Assembly: GCF_015291645.1 (NCBI RefSeq)
Contig: NZ_CP030055.1
Span: 2,356,001-2,420,000 of the forward strand
Direction: 5' to 3'
Origin: Bradyrhizobium sp. CCBAU 53340
GTDB taxonomy: Bacteria > Pseudomonadota > Alphaproteobacteria > Rhizobiales > Xanthobacteraceae
Length of the DNA: 64,000 nucleotides
Every line of letters starts with the position of its first letter. Within the stretch, counting starts at the first letter, position 1. Shown piece after piece: positions 43,451 to 52,286 of the stretch. The notes beneath the pieces are model-generated. The model was not told the DNA's origin and did not search any database. It saw only the letters and a list, made by a program, of their open reading frames with translations. The position numbers and the translations under genes were made by a program.

Positions 43451-45187
43451 ATGAAGAAGGGCATTCTCGACCAGTTCGATTCATTCGAGTTTGCGTCCGA
43501 CGTCTTCGGTGCGGCGCCCTTGCCCTGGTTTGGGCCGTGGCAGGGTACGATGACCCATCAGGACCAGCCCACTGCGGTCCAGGTCAATCAGGGCATCGCG
43601 CCGGCTGCCGGTGCGAGCACGGTCGGTTCGGCAACGGTGGTGACGACCGGCGGGATCACGTTCGATCTCAACTTCACGGCCGCCGCGATGGCGGCACCCG
43701 CGAGCTTCCGTGCCGGCATCGTGCAAGCCGCTACCATGCTTGCCAATGTCATCTCGGACAAGATCACGGTCGACCTCAAGGTCGACTATCGCGGCACCGG
43801 CGGCGGTGCCGCGGCAGGTCCCGATGCCGGCCTCTACGACAGCTATTCGTTGATCCGGTCCGACCTGATCAAGACCGCAGCCGCAGGAGACACAACCTTC
43901 AACTATTTGCCCAACACGAGCACGATCCAGGGATCGTCGAACGTCGCGGTTTGGAACGCCGAGCTCAAGCTGTTCGGTCTGATGGGCGCCAACGACGCCA
44001 CGACGGACGACGGCAGCGCGGTTTTTGCGACCGACATCAATCCGAGCCTGCTCGTCGGAGTGGCGTTGCACGAACTGACCCACGCGCTCGGTCGCGTGCC
44101 TTACGGCTCGGCGCCCGACATCTTCGATCTGTTTCGCTTCACCAGTCCCGGTGTCCGGCTGTTCCAGGGTGGCAGCACCGCACCCGCCAGCTATTTCTCG
44201 CTCGACGGCGGCGTGACCAAGCTGGCCGATTTTGGCCAGCAATCCGATCCCAGCGACTTCCTCAATAGTGGCGTCCAGGGTGCGAACGATCCGTTCAACG
44301 AATTTTACACCGGCAGCACCAGCCAGACGCTGAGCAGCGTCGATCTCAAACTGCTGCACGCGCTGGGTTTCCACACCGGCAGCCCGGCCACGCCGCTGCC
44401 CGATCTCACGGTTAGCAATCTCAGCGTCATCGGGTCGACGATCGGCTTTTCCCTGAATGATACCGGATCGGCTGCCGCTGGTACATCGACGAGCGCGCTC
44501 TATCTGTCGACACATTCGACCGTGACCACCAGCGACACGTTGCTTGGGACCTATGCAGGCTCGAGCCTGGGGGCCGGTGCCTCGCAAAGCGAAAGCATCG
44601 CCTTCTCGCTGCCCTCGAACCTCGCCGCAGGGACCTATTATCTCGGCGTCATCGCCGACTACACCTCCAAGGTGGCCGAGAGCAACGAGACCAACAACAC
44701 GTCGAGCTCGATCACCGTCAGCGTCGGCAACGCCAACGCCAATACGATCTCGGGCAGCAACGCCATCATGTTCGGTCTGGCCGGCAACGATACGATCGTG
44801 AGCAATGGTGGAAACAACGTCATGGTCGGTGGCGCCGGCAATGACTCGCTTTATGGTGGCGCGGGCAATGACCAGTTCGTATTCAATGCGACCAGCGACG
44901 GTCTCGACCAGATCTACAACTTCCATGCCGGGGATCGGATCGAGTTCGCCGCAGCGGGCTTCGGTAGCCATCTGGCCGTAAGCGCCACCAACACCGGCGT
45001 GCTGGACGCATTCCATTTCGTCGCCAACGCAACTGGTCCGACCACGACCGCGCAGGAGTTCTGGTTCAATACGGCGACTCACACCCTGTATTTCGACGCC
45101 AACGGTTCGGCGCCGGGCGGCCAAGTCGCGATTGCGCACCTGCAGAACAGCTACGTGCTGCACAACACCGACATCGTCCTGGTGTGA
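43451..45187 (+). CDS. RTX metalloprotease-like protein with CARDB domain
   Basis: Large extracellular protein of 578 residues without a signal peptide, expected to leave by type I secretion. The zinc motif HELTHALGR lies at about residue 205. A CARDB adhesion-like domain follows (PDLTVSNLSVIGSTIGFSL; VIADYTSKVAESNETNN), then RTX nonapeptides (GLAGNDTIVSNGGNN; VGGAGNDSLYGGAGNDQF) and the typical C-terminal secretion region ending IVLV. ATG 43451 follows GAGGCGG. No T1SS transporter gene is in the window. Function: probably a calcium-dependent protease or adhesin. Monocistronic. Confidence 0.85.
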   Translation: MKKGILDQFDSFEFASDVFGAAPLPWFGPWQGTMTHQDQPTAVQVNQGIAPAAGASTVGSATVVTTGGITFDLNFTAAAMAAPASFRAGIVQAATMLANVISDKITVDLKVDYRGTGGGAAAGPDAGLYDSYSLIRSDLIKTAAAGDTTFNYLPNTSTIQGSSNVAVWNAELKLFGLMGANDATTDDGSAVFATDINPSLLVGVALHELTHALGRVPYGSAPDIFDLFRFTSPGVRLFQGGSTAPASYFSLDGGVTKLADFGQQSDPSDFLNSGVQGANDPFNEFYTGSTSQTLSSVDLKLLHALGFHTGSPATPLPDLTVSNLSVIGSTIGFSLNDTGSAAAGTSTSALYLSTHSTVTTSDTLLGTYAGSSLGAGASQSESIAFSLPSNLAAGTYYLGVIADYTSKVAESNETNNTSSSITVSVGNANANTISGSNAIMFGLAGNDTIVSNGGNNVMVGGAGNDSLYGGAGNDQFVFNATSDGLDQIYNFHAGDRIEFAAAGFGSHLAVSATNTGVLDAFHFVANATGPTTTAQEFWFNTATHTLYFDANGSAPGGQVAIAHLQNSYVLHNTDIVLV

Positions 45188-45439
45188 CCGGCTTCCGCTG
45201 CCGGCGGTCGATGATTGATCACTCGCCCGTGCCGGCTGGACGCAGCAGGCCAAGACGATACCGGGCCGACGCAATCGGACAATTTAGCTTTGAAATCAAT
45301 CATATAAGGGAATGGTGGTACTTCGGTGCCGGGTGCTCCTTTTTCCCGATTCTTTCCAGATGTTGCTGACTCGGCACAGTCTTTGGTCCGCGCAAGGGGT
45401 ATATTTTCATCACGAATTTTTGCGCGAAGAGGAATTGCC

Positions 45440-46264
45440 ATGAAGCGGATTGTGATTGGAATGGCAGCGGCGATGTCGCTGTTCGCGACGGGCGCGATGG
45501 CTGCCGACCTGGCGGCTAGGCCTTACGTCAAGGCTCCGCCGATGGTCGCAGCCGCCTATAATTGGACGGGCTTCTATATCGGCGGCAACATCGGCTACAG
45601 CTGGGGGCGCTCCCGGGACGACTCCACTTTGACAACGCCTGCTGGTGCGGTGCTGTTTGCGAGCAGCGATCGTGCCAATATGGACGGCGTCATCGGCGGC
45701 GGCCAGATCGGCTACAATTGGCAGGTGCAGAACTGGGTTTGGGGCCTAGAGGCCGACATCCAGGGCAGCGACCAGAAGGGCAGCCGCGCCTTCACCTGTC
45801 CGACCGGTGTTTGTACGCCACCCTTCGGTGTGATTGCCGTCTTCCCCGGTCCAGCCGTGCCTGTCACGCTTGACCAGAAACTCGACTGGTTCGGGACGGT
45901 GCGCGGTCGCGTCGGCATCCTGGCGACGCCGACTGTGCTGTTCTACGGAACCGGCGGTCTGGCTTATGGAGAGGTGAAGACCACAGAGACCATCGGTGCG
46001 GCCGCGGCTGTGTTCTCGAACTCCGACGTGCGCGTGGGCTACACGGTCGGCGCAGGCGTCGAGGGCGTGATCAGCGGCAACTGGACCGCCAAGCTCGAAT
46101 ATCTTTGGATGGATCTTGGCCGCACCCGCGGTTCGTTCACGACCGCCATCGGAGCTCTCGGCGGCGGCGTGCTGACCAGCAACTACAGTTCGCGGATTAC
46201 GGACAACATTCTTCGTGTCGGCGTGAATTACAAGTTCGGCGGCCCCGTGGTCGCGAAGTACTGA
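45440..46264 (+). CDS. Outer-membrane beta-barrel protein, Omp25/31-like
   Basis: Porin-like surface protein of 274 residues. Signal peptide 1-21 (GMAAAMSLFATGAMA), then a typical rhizobial Omp25/31 barrel: YNWTGFYIGGNIGYSWG, GVIGGGQIGYNWQ, TVRGRVGILATPTVLFYGTGGLAYG, AGVEGVISGNWTAKLEYLWMDLG and RITDNILRVGVNYKF at the end. GAGGAATT precedes the ATG. A strong hairpin terminator follows at 46292-46316. A close paralogue, frameshifted, lies at 46864. Confidence 0.93.
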   Translation: MKRIVIGMAAAMSLFATGAMAADLAARPYVKAPPMVAAAYNWTGFYIGGNIGYSWGRSRDDSTLTTPAGAVLFASSDRANMDGVIGGGQIGYNWQVQNWVWGLEADIQGSDQKGSRAFTCPTGVCTPPFGVIAVFPGPAVPVTLDQKLDWFGTVRGRVGILATPTVLFYGTGGLAYGEVKTTETIGAAAAVFSNSDVRVGYTVGAGVEGVISGNWTAKLEYLWMDLGRTRGSFTTAIGALGGGVLTSNYSSRITDNILRVGVNYKFGGPVVAKY

Positions 46265-46291
46265 GATCGCCAGTGGCGTTCAACTAGCAGC

Positions 46292-46316
46292 AAAGCCCGG
46301 CCTTGTGCCGGGCTTT
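46292..46316 (+). terminator. Hairpin terminator after the Omp25-like gene
   Basis: AAAGCCCGGC (46292-46301) pairs with GCCGGGCTTT (46307-46316), a 10-bp stem with a 5-base loop and a TTT end. A near-identical stem recurs at 46494-46517. Confidence 0.85.
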
Positions 46317-46345
46317 GTCGTTTCCAGGTGAGCATTCTTCAGATC

Positions 46346-46440
46346 GCCCGCGGGGCCCTGATCGCCCCGATGTATCTCGGCAGCGTCGTCGGCCTCGTGC
46401 CGGTCCTCACGATGGTGCCGATCTATCAACTATTAATTCG
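46346..46440 (+). pseudogene. Fragment of a tctA-like gene
   Basis: About 31 codons reading ALIAPMYLGSVVGLVPVLTM-VPIYQLLIR, which aligns with GLIASMYLGNVVGLVLVLTT-VPVFASILR of the TctA at 41683 (positions 42757-42852). The DNA also matches at most positions. The rest of the gene is missing. It is trapped between two nearly identical terminator hairpins. No start or ribosome site fits, so it is a relic. Confidence 0.75.
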
Positions 46441-46493
46441 GTGGCCCGGTCGTCGCGAGGTACTGAACTCGATAGAGGCGTCCGACACGAAGC

Positions 46494-46517
46494 AAAGCCC
46501 GGCTCGCGCCGGGCTTT
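46494..46517 (+). terminator. Second copy of the terminator hairpin
   Basis: AAAGCCCGGC (46494-46503) and GCCGGGCTTT (46508-46517) repeat the stem at 46292-46316 with a 4-base loop, and the sequence GTCGTTTC follows both. The two form roughly 30-base direct repeats. Confidence 0.75.
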
Positions 46518-46863
46518 GTCGTTTCTGAACAACTCACCGCAGTCGTCGGATCGAGATTTGTTGCGGCAGTGTCACATCGGCGGCCAAATGCGCACGCAAG
46601 GACATGTGCAATCCTCTTCTGCCGAGGGGCCTCGCTTCGAGCTGCAGGAATTCATCGTGTCATCGGAAGGCCGATGAACTTGCGGCGATTTTTGCGATCA
46701 CCCGCATGACTGTGCCACGTCCCCGTCCGCGCCATCACAAGCCTTCTCCTCCGAACGATTGATCTTCGAACGTAGGACGCGAAGTCGAAAGCACTTCCCT
46801 AGTGTCGCCGCTCTGAATCGCGCGCGCCAACAGCGCGCAAACGAGACGACGAGGGAAAAGCTG
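46518..46863. other. Spacer before the second Omp25-like gene
   Basis: About 345 bases with no credible gene. It should hold the promoter of the frameshifted porin. Nothing else recognised. Confidence 0.4.
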
Positions 46864-47758
46864 ATGACACGAATTTTGCTGGTTGCGGCCGCGCTCGGGG
46901 TGTTGTTCGCACCGCCTGCCGTCGCCGCGGATCTGGCTGTGCCGCATGTCTATACCAAGGCGCCGCCGATGGCCGTGGATCCCGGCTATGACTGGGAGCG
47001 GCTTCTATGCCGGCCTCAACGTCGGCTATGGCTGGGGGGGCTCGGCCATGACGACGGATTTCGCCGATGGCCGGGGCAATGCGCTGCTGAGTTCGAGCGC
47101 GGGCAGCTTCGATCCGAGGGGCGTCATCGGCGGCGGACAGATCGGCTACCTGTGGCAGCGCGAGATGCTCGTGGAGGGCGTGGAAGCCGATTTCCAGGGG
47201 AGCGGCCGGAAGGGCGGTATCGATGCGCTGTGCGCCGGCGCGCCTGACGGTGCGCGAGACGGCGTCTGCACGCCGGGTCATCAAGGCGACAACACTTTCG
47301 ATCCGGCCCTGCCAGTCGCGTTCAGCCTCACCCAGAAGCTCGACTGGTTCGGTACCGTACGCGGACGTCTCGGTGTCGCCGTGACGCCGCGCGTGTTGTT
47401 CTACGGCACTGGTGGTCTCGCCTACGGCGGCGTCGTCACCTCGGGCAATGTGAGCGGGATCAATGTTACGGGCTCGCCGGGCTCCGGCGACAACCTCGCG
47501 TTCACGCCGGTTGCATCAAGCTTCAGCAGTACGACCACCAGGGTCGGCTGGAGCGCAGGCGCCGGCCTCGAAGGTGCGTTCGCCGACAATTGGAGCGCCA
47601 GGCTCGAATATCTCTACGTCGATCTCGGAACGGTGTCCGGCTCGTTCGCAACGCCGGTGGTCGCGCTCAGCGATGCGCCACTCATCGTCGGCTATCGTTC
47701 GCGCATCACCGACAACATCCTGCGCTTCGGCGTCAACTACCGCTTCAGCGGGACTTGA
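46864..47758 (+). pseudogene. Outer-membrane Omp25/31-like protein, +1 frameshift near N-terminus
   Basis: Paralogue of the gene at 45440. The signal peptide and start (MTRILLVAAALGVLFAPPAVA, ATG 46864 after AGGGAAAAG) are in one frame up to DPGYDW; the barrel (GFYAGLNVGYGWGGSAM, GVIGGGQIGYLWQ, TVRGRLGVAVTPRVLFYGTGGLAYG, RITDNILRFGVNYRFSGT) is in another. One extra G in GGG at 46994-46996 explains the break; removing it restores DW-SGFYAG. The rest is undamaged, so it is a recent mutation, a base-run switch, or a sequencing error. A terminator follows at 47782-47809. Confidence 0.85.
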
Positions 47759-47781
47759 GCGGCGGCGCAGCTCTTCAAGTC

Positions 47782-47809
47782 AAAAGCCCGACGCGGGGGC
47801 CGGGCTTTT
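47782..47809. terminator. Bidirectional hairpin terminator
   Basis: AAAAGCCCG (47782-47790) and CGGGCTTTT (47801-47809) form a stem with a GC-rich loop between the plus-strand porin and the convergent CoA-transferase gene. A T-run follows on the plus strand and an A-run mirrors it, so it can serve both. Confidence 0.75.
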
Positions 47810-47834
47810 TCGTCGGCGACATCGAGCGCGGCGC

Positions 47835-49028
47835 TCATACCACCTTGGCGTCCCTGAGCTTTGCGATCTCGTCGGCACCGAAGCCGAACTCCTTCAGCAC
47901 CTCGTCGGTCTGCTCGCCGAATTCCGGCGGGCGCGCCACCATCTTGCTCGGCGTGCGTGACAACGTCACGGGCTGACCGACCAGGCGGATATGACGGCCT
48001 TCGTCGTTCGGCACGCCCTGCGCGATGCCGAGATGCTTGACCTGCGCGTCCTCGAACATCTGGTCGATGGCATAGATCGGCCCGCAGGGCACGCCGGCCT
48101 CGTTCAACTCGCGCACCCAGGTCTCGGTCGATTTGGTGACGGTGCGCTTCTCGATCTCCGCGTTGAGCGCATCGCGGTTCTTGGAGCGGGCAGGGGCGGT
48201 CGTGTAGTCGGGATGGCTGTAGAGCTCCGGCGCGCCGATCGCCTGCGCGCAGCGCTCCCAGATCCGACCGCCGGTCGTGGCGATGTTGATGTAGCCGTCC
48301 GAGGTCTTGAACACGCCGGTCGGGATGCTGGTCGGATGATTGTTGCCGGCCTGCTTTGCCACTTCCTTCTCCATCAGCCAGCGTGCGGCCTGGAAGTCGA
48401 GCATGAAGATCTGGGCCTGGAGCAGCGAGGTCTGCACCCACTGGCCCTTGCCGGAGACCTCGCGCTCGAGCAGCGCGGTGAGGATGCCCATGGCACAGAA
48501 CAGGCCCGCGGTGAGATCGGCGACCGGAATGCCGACCCGCATCGGCCCTCCGCCCGGCGCGCCGGTGATCGACATCAGCCCGCCCATGCCCTGCGCGATC
48601 TGATCGAAGCCCGGCCGCTTGTGATAGGGACCGTCCTGACCGAAGCCGGAGATGCTGCCATAGACGATGCGCGGGTTGATTGCGGCGAGGCTCTCATAAT
48701 CGATGCCGAGCTTCTTCTTCACGTCGGGACGGAAGTTCTCGACCACCACATCGGCCTTGGCGGCGAGGCGCTTGAACACGGCGAGTCCGCGCTCGTCCTT
48801 CAGGTTCAGCGTCATCGCCCGCTTGTTGCGGTGCAAATTCTGGAAGTCAGAGCCCCGCCGCGGCCCGCCCGGTTGTTCGCCGCCGGAATCCTCGGTCAGG
48901 GCGTCGATCTTGATCACCGTGGCGCCCCAATCGGCAAGCTGCCGCACGCAGGTTGGCCCCGACCGGACTCTCGTCAGATCGAGCACAGTGAAGCGCGACA
49001 GGGCTTCCGAGGCATGCGGAAAGGGCAT
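47835..49028 (-). CDS. CaiB/BaiF-family CoA transferase (family III)
   Basis: Moves CoA between carboxylic acids (formyl/succinyl/carnitine type). 397 residues from ATG 49028 (GGAG upstream; an in-frame TTG at 49046 adds six). Motifs: FTVLDLTRVRSGPTCVRQLADWGA opening, the NLHRNKRAMTLNLKDERG block, ENFRPDVKKKLGIDYE, and active-site Asp in GIPVADLTAGLF (about residue 170). All parts present. Next to it are outer-membrane and secreted-protein genes rather than other CoA enzymes, so its substrate is unclear. Confidence 0.93.
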   Translation of the reverse strand: MPFPHASEALSRFTVLDLTRVRSGPTCVRQLADWGATVIKIDALTEDSGGEQPGGPRRGSDFQNLHRNKRAMTLNLKDERGLAVFKRLAAKADVVVENFRPDVKKKLGIDYESLAAINPRIVYGSISGFGQDGPYHKRPGFDQIAQGMGGLMSITGAPGGGPMRVGIPVADLTAGLFCAMGILTALLEREVSGKGQWVQTSLLQAQIFMLDFQAARWLMEKEVAKQAGNNHPTSIPTGVFKTSDGYINIATTGGRIWERCAQAIGAPELYSHPDYTTAPARSKNRDALNAEIEKRTVTKSTETWVRELNEAGVPCGPIYAIDQMFEDAQVKHLGIAQGVPNDEGRHIRLVGQPVTLSRTPSKMVARPPEFGEQTDEVLKEFGFGADEIAKLRDAKVV

Positions 49029-49150
49029 CTTGGGTGGCTCCGGCAACAGATTGCCGCCCTACCATAGTGCTGAAAGATCATGCGGCAAGTGCAGCCCGGC
49101 GCCGATGCCGCCTGCCAAAATGCGATGCCTCGCAGCCTTTGTCGCACTGA

Positions 49151-49447
49151 TCAGCGCGACAATCGCTTAAGCTCCGCCCGCGCCTGCTCGGCCAGCGGAT
49201 CGTCGCTGTGGCGGGCGATGAAGAACTCATAGGCCTCCCGCGTCCCCTTCTGGCGGGCGAGCTCGTATTCCTCGGCGACCGCTGCGGCAGGGTCGCGGGC
49301 TGGGGGAACCGAGGGCGCGCGCCGCGCCTTGCCGCCGTCTTCCGCGCTGACTTTTCCGATCATGAGAGGCAGTCCTCCGGGGGGCAGGCGATCCAATCCT
49401 GAAAGTGCCATCAGGGCGCCGGCCAAGCAGATCAGGTGGAGTTTCAT
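49151..49447 (-). CDS. Small exported protein with TPR-like helix pair
   Basis: 98-residue protein. Signal peptide at the N-terminus (LHLICLAGALMALSG), then a charged linker and a helix pair, VAEEYELARQKGTREAYEFFIARHSDDPLAEQARAELKRL, which resembles half of a TPR/caspase-adaptor repeat common in rhizobial secreted proteins. AAGGAA lies before the ATG. Function unknown; stands alone, convergent with no gene. Confidence 0.7.
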   Translation of the reverse strand: MKLHLICLAGALMALSGLDRLPPGGLPLMIGKVSAEDGGKARRAPSVPPARDPAAAVAEEYELARQKGTREAYEFFIARHSDDPLAEQARAELKRLSR

Positions 49448-49649
49448 GAGTTCCTTCGCAAACCGCGACGGGCAGGTGGAACCACCATGGCTCGTCCTGT
49501 GCGTATGATTACGGGATTCGATACTTAAGACAGCCTTAAGGAAGAGCTCGGGTCACTTCGCCCCATTTAAACCAAACGTATATTTCTCAAGCTAGAAAAT
49601 CAAAGTTCATCCCCCGAATCGAACGGGGCTTGCTGCTTCGGAGTTTCCC

Positions 49650-52253
49650 TTGGCGACCGCAGTCAACGTTAGTGCGACCAACAACGCAGACATCGACGGA
49701 ATGTTGGCCGGTGTCAAATGGTCCGGCACGATCAGCTATAGCTTCCCCAATTCGTCGACCACTTATGCCTATCCCTATTCCGGTGGCGACAGTGAGCCGA
49801 CCACGACAGGCTTTTCGTCTGCGCCAACCCAGATGCAGACTGCGATCAACTACGCCATTGCGCTGATCAAGAGCTACACCAACGCCAACATCAGTTATAA
49901 CGGCACCGGCTCCTCCGACATCATGGTCGCGCAGTCGCCGGCGGCCAACCCGACCTCCTATGCCTATTACCCCGGCAACTATGCGGCCGGCGGCGACGTC
50001 TGGTTTGGCACGCAATACGATTACACGCAGGCGCAGCTCGGCAATTACTATTTCACGACGGCGCTGCACGAGCTCGGTCATGCCTTCGGCCTCAAGCACA
50101 GCCAGGAAACCGGCGGCGTCGCCAACGTCGCGGTGCCGACCGCTCATGACGATAGCGAATACACCGTCATGAGCTATCGCAGCTATGTCGGCGCTCCGCT
50201 CACCGGCTATACCAATGAGCAGTATGGATATCCTGAGACCTATATGGCCAACGATATCCTCGCGCTCCAGACGCTGTATGGCGCGAACTACAACACCCAG
50301 AGCGGTAACACCGTCTACACCTGGAGCCCGACGACGGGGCAGGAATTTATAAACGGCGCCGGACAGCCTGCGGATGGTGGTGGCGTCGGCGGCTCGGCCA
50401 ATCGCATCTATGAGACGATCTGGGACGGTGGTGGCGTCAATACTTACGATCTGTCGAACTACACGACCGACCTGAGCATCAATCTCAATCCCGGCGCATC
50501 GTCGGTGTTCTCCACGACCCAGCTGGCCTATCTCGGCAACGGCCACTACGCGTCCGGCAACGTCTACAATGCCTATCTCTACAGTGGCGACGTACGCTCC
50601 TACATCGACAATGCCACGGGCGGCTCGGGCAACGACACCATCATCGGCAACGCCATTGCCAATGTTCTGAAGGGCGGCGCCGGCAACGACACCATCACCG
50701 GCGGCGGCGGCAACGATACCATCGATGGCGGTGCCGGCACGGATACGGCGGTGTATTCGGGGAATCAGGCCAACTACAGCATCTCGTACAATTCCACGAC
50801 GCATACGTTCACGATTGCCGATTTGCGATCAGGTTTACCTGATGGCGCCGATACGGTCACAAACGTCGAAAATTTCCAGTTCGCCGATGGGACTGTCGCG
50901 AGCGCGACGCTCATCAGCGAGCTTGCGCCGGTCACGATCGAGGCATTCGGTGTGACTAGCTTGGTGCAGGAGAACGGAAACTATTTCCTTGATCCGATTG
51001 GTGCTAGCTCCGGTCCCGAACTGAAGTATGGCGGTTCGGCCGTCTTTGCTGGACAGTTCGCCCCGTGGACACTGATTGGCGCCGAGCAGACCGCGACGGG
51101 TTACGAGATCGCTTTCAAGCAGCAGGGCACAAACTATTTCACGGTTTGGAATACCGACAGCTCGGGCAACTATGTGAGCAATCCAACCGGAATTGTGCTT
51201 GGCAGCAGTTCGGTTCTGGAGAATCTCGAGACTAGTTTCCATCAGGATCTGAATGGTGACAGTGCTATTGGTGTGCCGGCTGTGCTGTCTGGCACCATCT
51301 TAGAGGCCTACGGTTCAACCAGCTTGGTCCAAACTAGTAGTGGCTATTTCCTCGATCCAGTCGGCGGCGGCACGGGCCCGCAGTTGAAATATGGTGGTTC
51401 AGCTGTGATTCCTGGTCAGTTCGCCCCTTGGACACCGATCGGTGCAGAACAGACTACGACGGGCTACGAGATCGCATTCAAGCAGCCGGGCACAAACTAT
51501 TTCACGGTTTGGAATACCGACAGCTCGGGCAACTATGTGAGCAATCCAACCGGAATTGTGCTTGGCAGCAGTTCGGTTCTGGAGAATCTCGAGACTAGTT
51601 TCCATCAGGATCTGAATGGTGACAGTGTTATTGGTGTGCCGGCTGTGCTGTCTGGCACCATCTTAGAGGCCTACGGTTCAACCAGCTTGGTCCAAACTAG
51701 TAGTGGCTATTTCCTCGATCCAGTCGGCGGCGGCACGGGCCCGCAGTTGAAATATGGTGGTTCAGCTGTGATTCCTGGTCAGTTCGACCCTTGGACGCTG
51801 ATCGGCGCCGAGCAGACTGCGACAGGTTACGAGATCGCATTCAAGCAGCCGGGCACAAACTATTTCACGGTTTGGAATACCGACAACTCAGGCAACTATG
51901 TGAGCAATCCAACCGGAATTGTGCTTGGTAGCAGCTCGGCTTTAGAGAATGTGGAGACTAGTTTTCATCAAGACTTAAATGGAGACGGTGTCATGGGGCT
52001 ACCGTCGGCTTCTCCTAATCAAACATTCGCAAACGAGAATTTTTCTTTTAGCGGAGCGTCACTCACGCGAGCAGTAAGTTCCGATGGCATCGAAGCCTTG
52101 CGAGGGCCGGGCTCTCTCGTGTCGCACGAACAGCCCACTCTTTGGCACGAGTTGTTGGCGGGGGCTCATGAGCCAAACGCTACGCATGCTGCCCTTGATC
52201 CTCACAGCACTTACCATTTTGATAACCACCAAACTGATTTCATATTGCGCTAG
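49650..52253 (+). CDS. Serralysin-like RTX metalloprotease with three W-rich repeats
   Basis: Secreted zinc metalloprotease of 867 residues without a signal peptide, so a type I secretion substrate. The catalytic domain has ALHELGHAFGLKHS (zinc ligands, about residue 145) and the Met-turn YTVMSYRSYVG. RTX calcium repeats follow (GGSGNDTIIGNAIAN; GGAGNDTITGGGGNDTIDGGAGTD, about 328-370). Then three tandem copies of a 121-residue domain (EAxGxTSLVQ...YFLDP...W...YEIAFKQ...FTVWNT...SFHQDLNGDxxxG) like the tryptophan-rich C-terminal family. Start TTG 49650 with GGAG six bases upstream. The last 85 residues are unlike the repeats. Confidence 0.88.
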   Translation: MATAVNVSATNNADIDGMLAGVKWSGTISYSFPNSSTTYAYPYSGGDSEPTTTGFSSAPTQMQTAINYAIALIKSYTNANISYNGTGSSDIMVAQSPAANPTSYAYYPGNYAAGGDVWFGTQYDYTQAQLGNYYFTTALHELGHAFGLKHSQETGGVANVAVPTAHDDSEYTVMSYRSYVGAPLTGYTNEQYGYPETYMANDILALQTLYGANYNTQSGNTVYTWSPTTGQEFINGAGQPADGGGVGGSANRIYETIWDGGGVNTYDLSNYTTDLSINLNPGASSVFSTTQLAYLGNGHYASGNVYNAYLYSGDVRSYIDNATGGSGNDTIIGNAIANVLKGGAGNDTITGGGGNDTIDGGAGTDTAVYSGNQANYSISYNSTTHTFTIADLRSGLPDGADTVTNVENFQFADGTVASATLISELAPVTIEAFGVTSLVQENGNYFLDPIGASSGPELKYGGSAVFAGQFAPWTLIGAEQTATGYEIAFKQQGTNYFTVWNTDSSGNYVSNPTGIVLGSSSVLENLETSFHQDLNGDSAIGVPAVLSGTILEAYGSTSLVQTSSGYFLDPVGGGTGPQLKYGGSAVIPGQFAPWTPIGAEQTTTGYEIAFKQPGTNYFTVWNTDSSGNYVSNPTGIVLGSSSVLENLETSFHQDLNGDSVIGVPAVLSGTILEAYGSTSLVQTSSGYFLDPVGGGTGPQLKYGGSAVIPGQFDPWTLIGAEQTATGYEIAFKQPGTNYFTVWNTDNSGNYVSNPTGIVLGSSSALENVETSFHQDLNGDGVMGLPSASPNQTFANENFSFSGASLTRAVSSDGIEALRGPGSLVSHEQPTLWHELLAGAHEPNATHAALDPHSTYHFDNHQTDFILR
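50932..52020 (+). repeat. Three 363-bp tandem repeats inside the metalloprotease gene
   Basis: Period 363 bp (121 codons), checked by shared landmarks: ACAAACTATTTC at 51129, 51492 and 51855, and ATCAGGATCTGAATGG at 51241 and 51604. Units are roughly 50932-51294, 51295-51657 and 51658-52020. Copies 2 and 3 are nearly identical over their first about 130 bases; copy 1 is more diverged there but very close to copy 2 in the second half. Confidence 0.93.
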
Positions 52254-52286
52254 TGATCATCTGATGAGGCGACCAAATCAAGGCGA

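Noticed and set aside
43481..45274. Open minus-strand frame of 597 codons
   Set aside because: Lies antisense to the RTX protease with its zinc motif and RTX repeats; no recognisable motif in its own product.
49587..50804. Open minus-strand frame of 405 codons
   Set aside because: Antisense to the serralysin-like catalytic domain; Val/Gly/Ile-rich shadow product.
50932..52020. CRISPR-like tandem repetition
   Set aside because: Units are 363 bp, in frame, and encode a repeated protein domain; no short repeats with unique spacers exist anywhere in the window.
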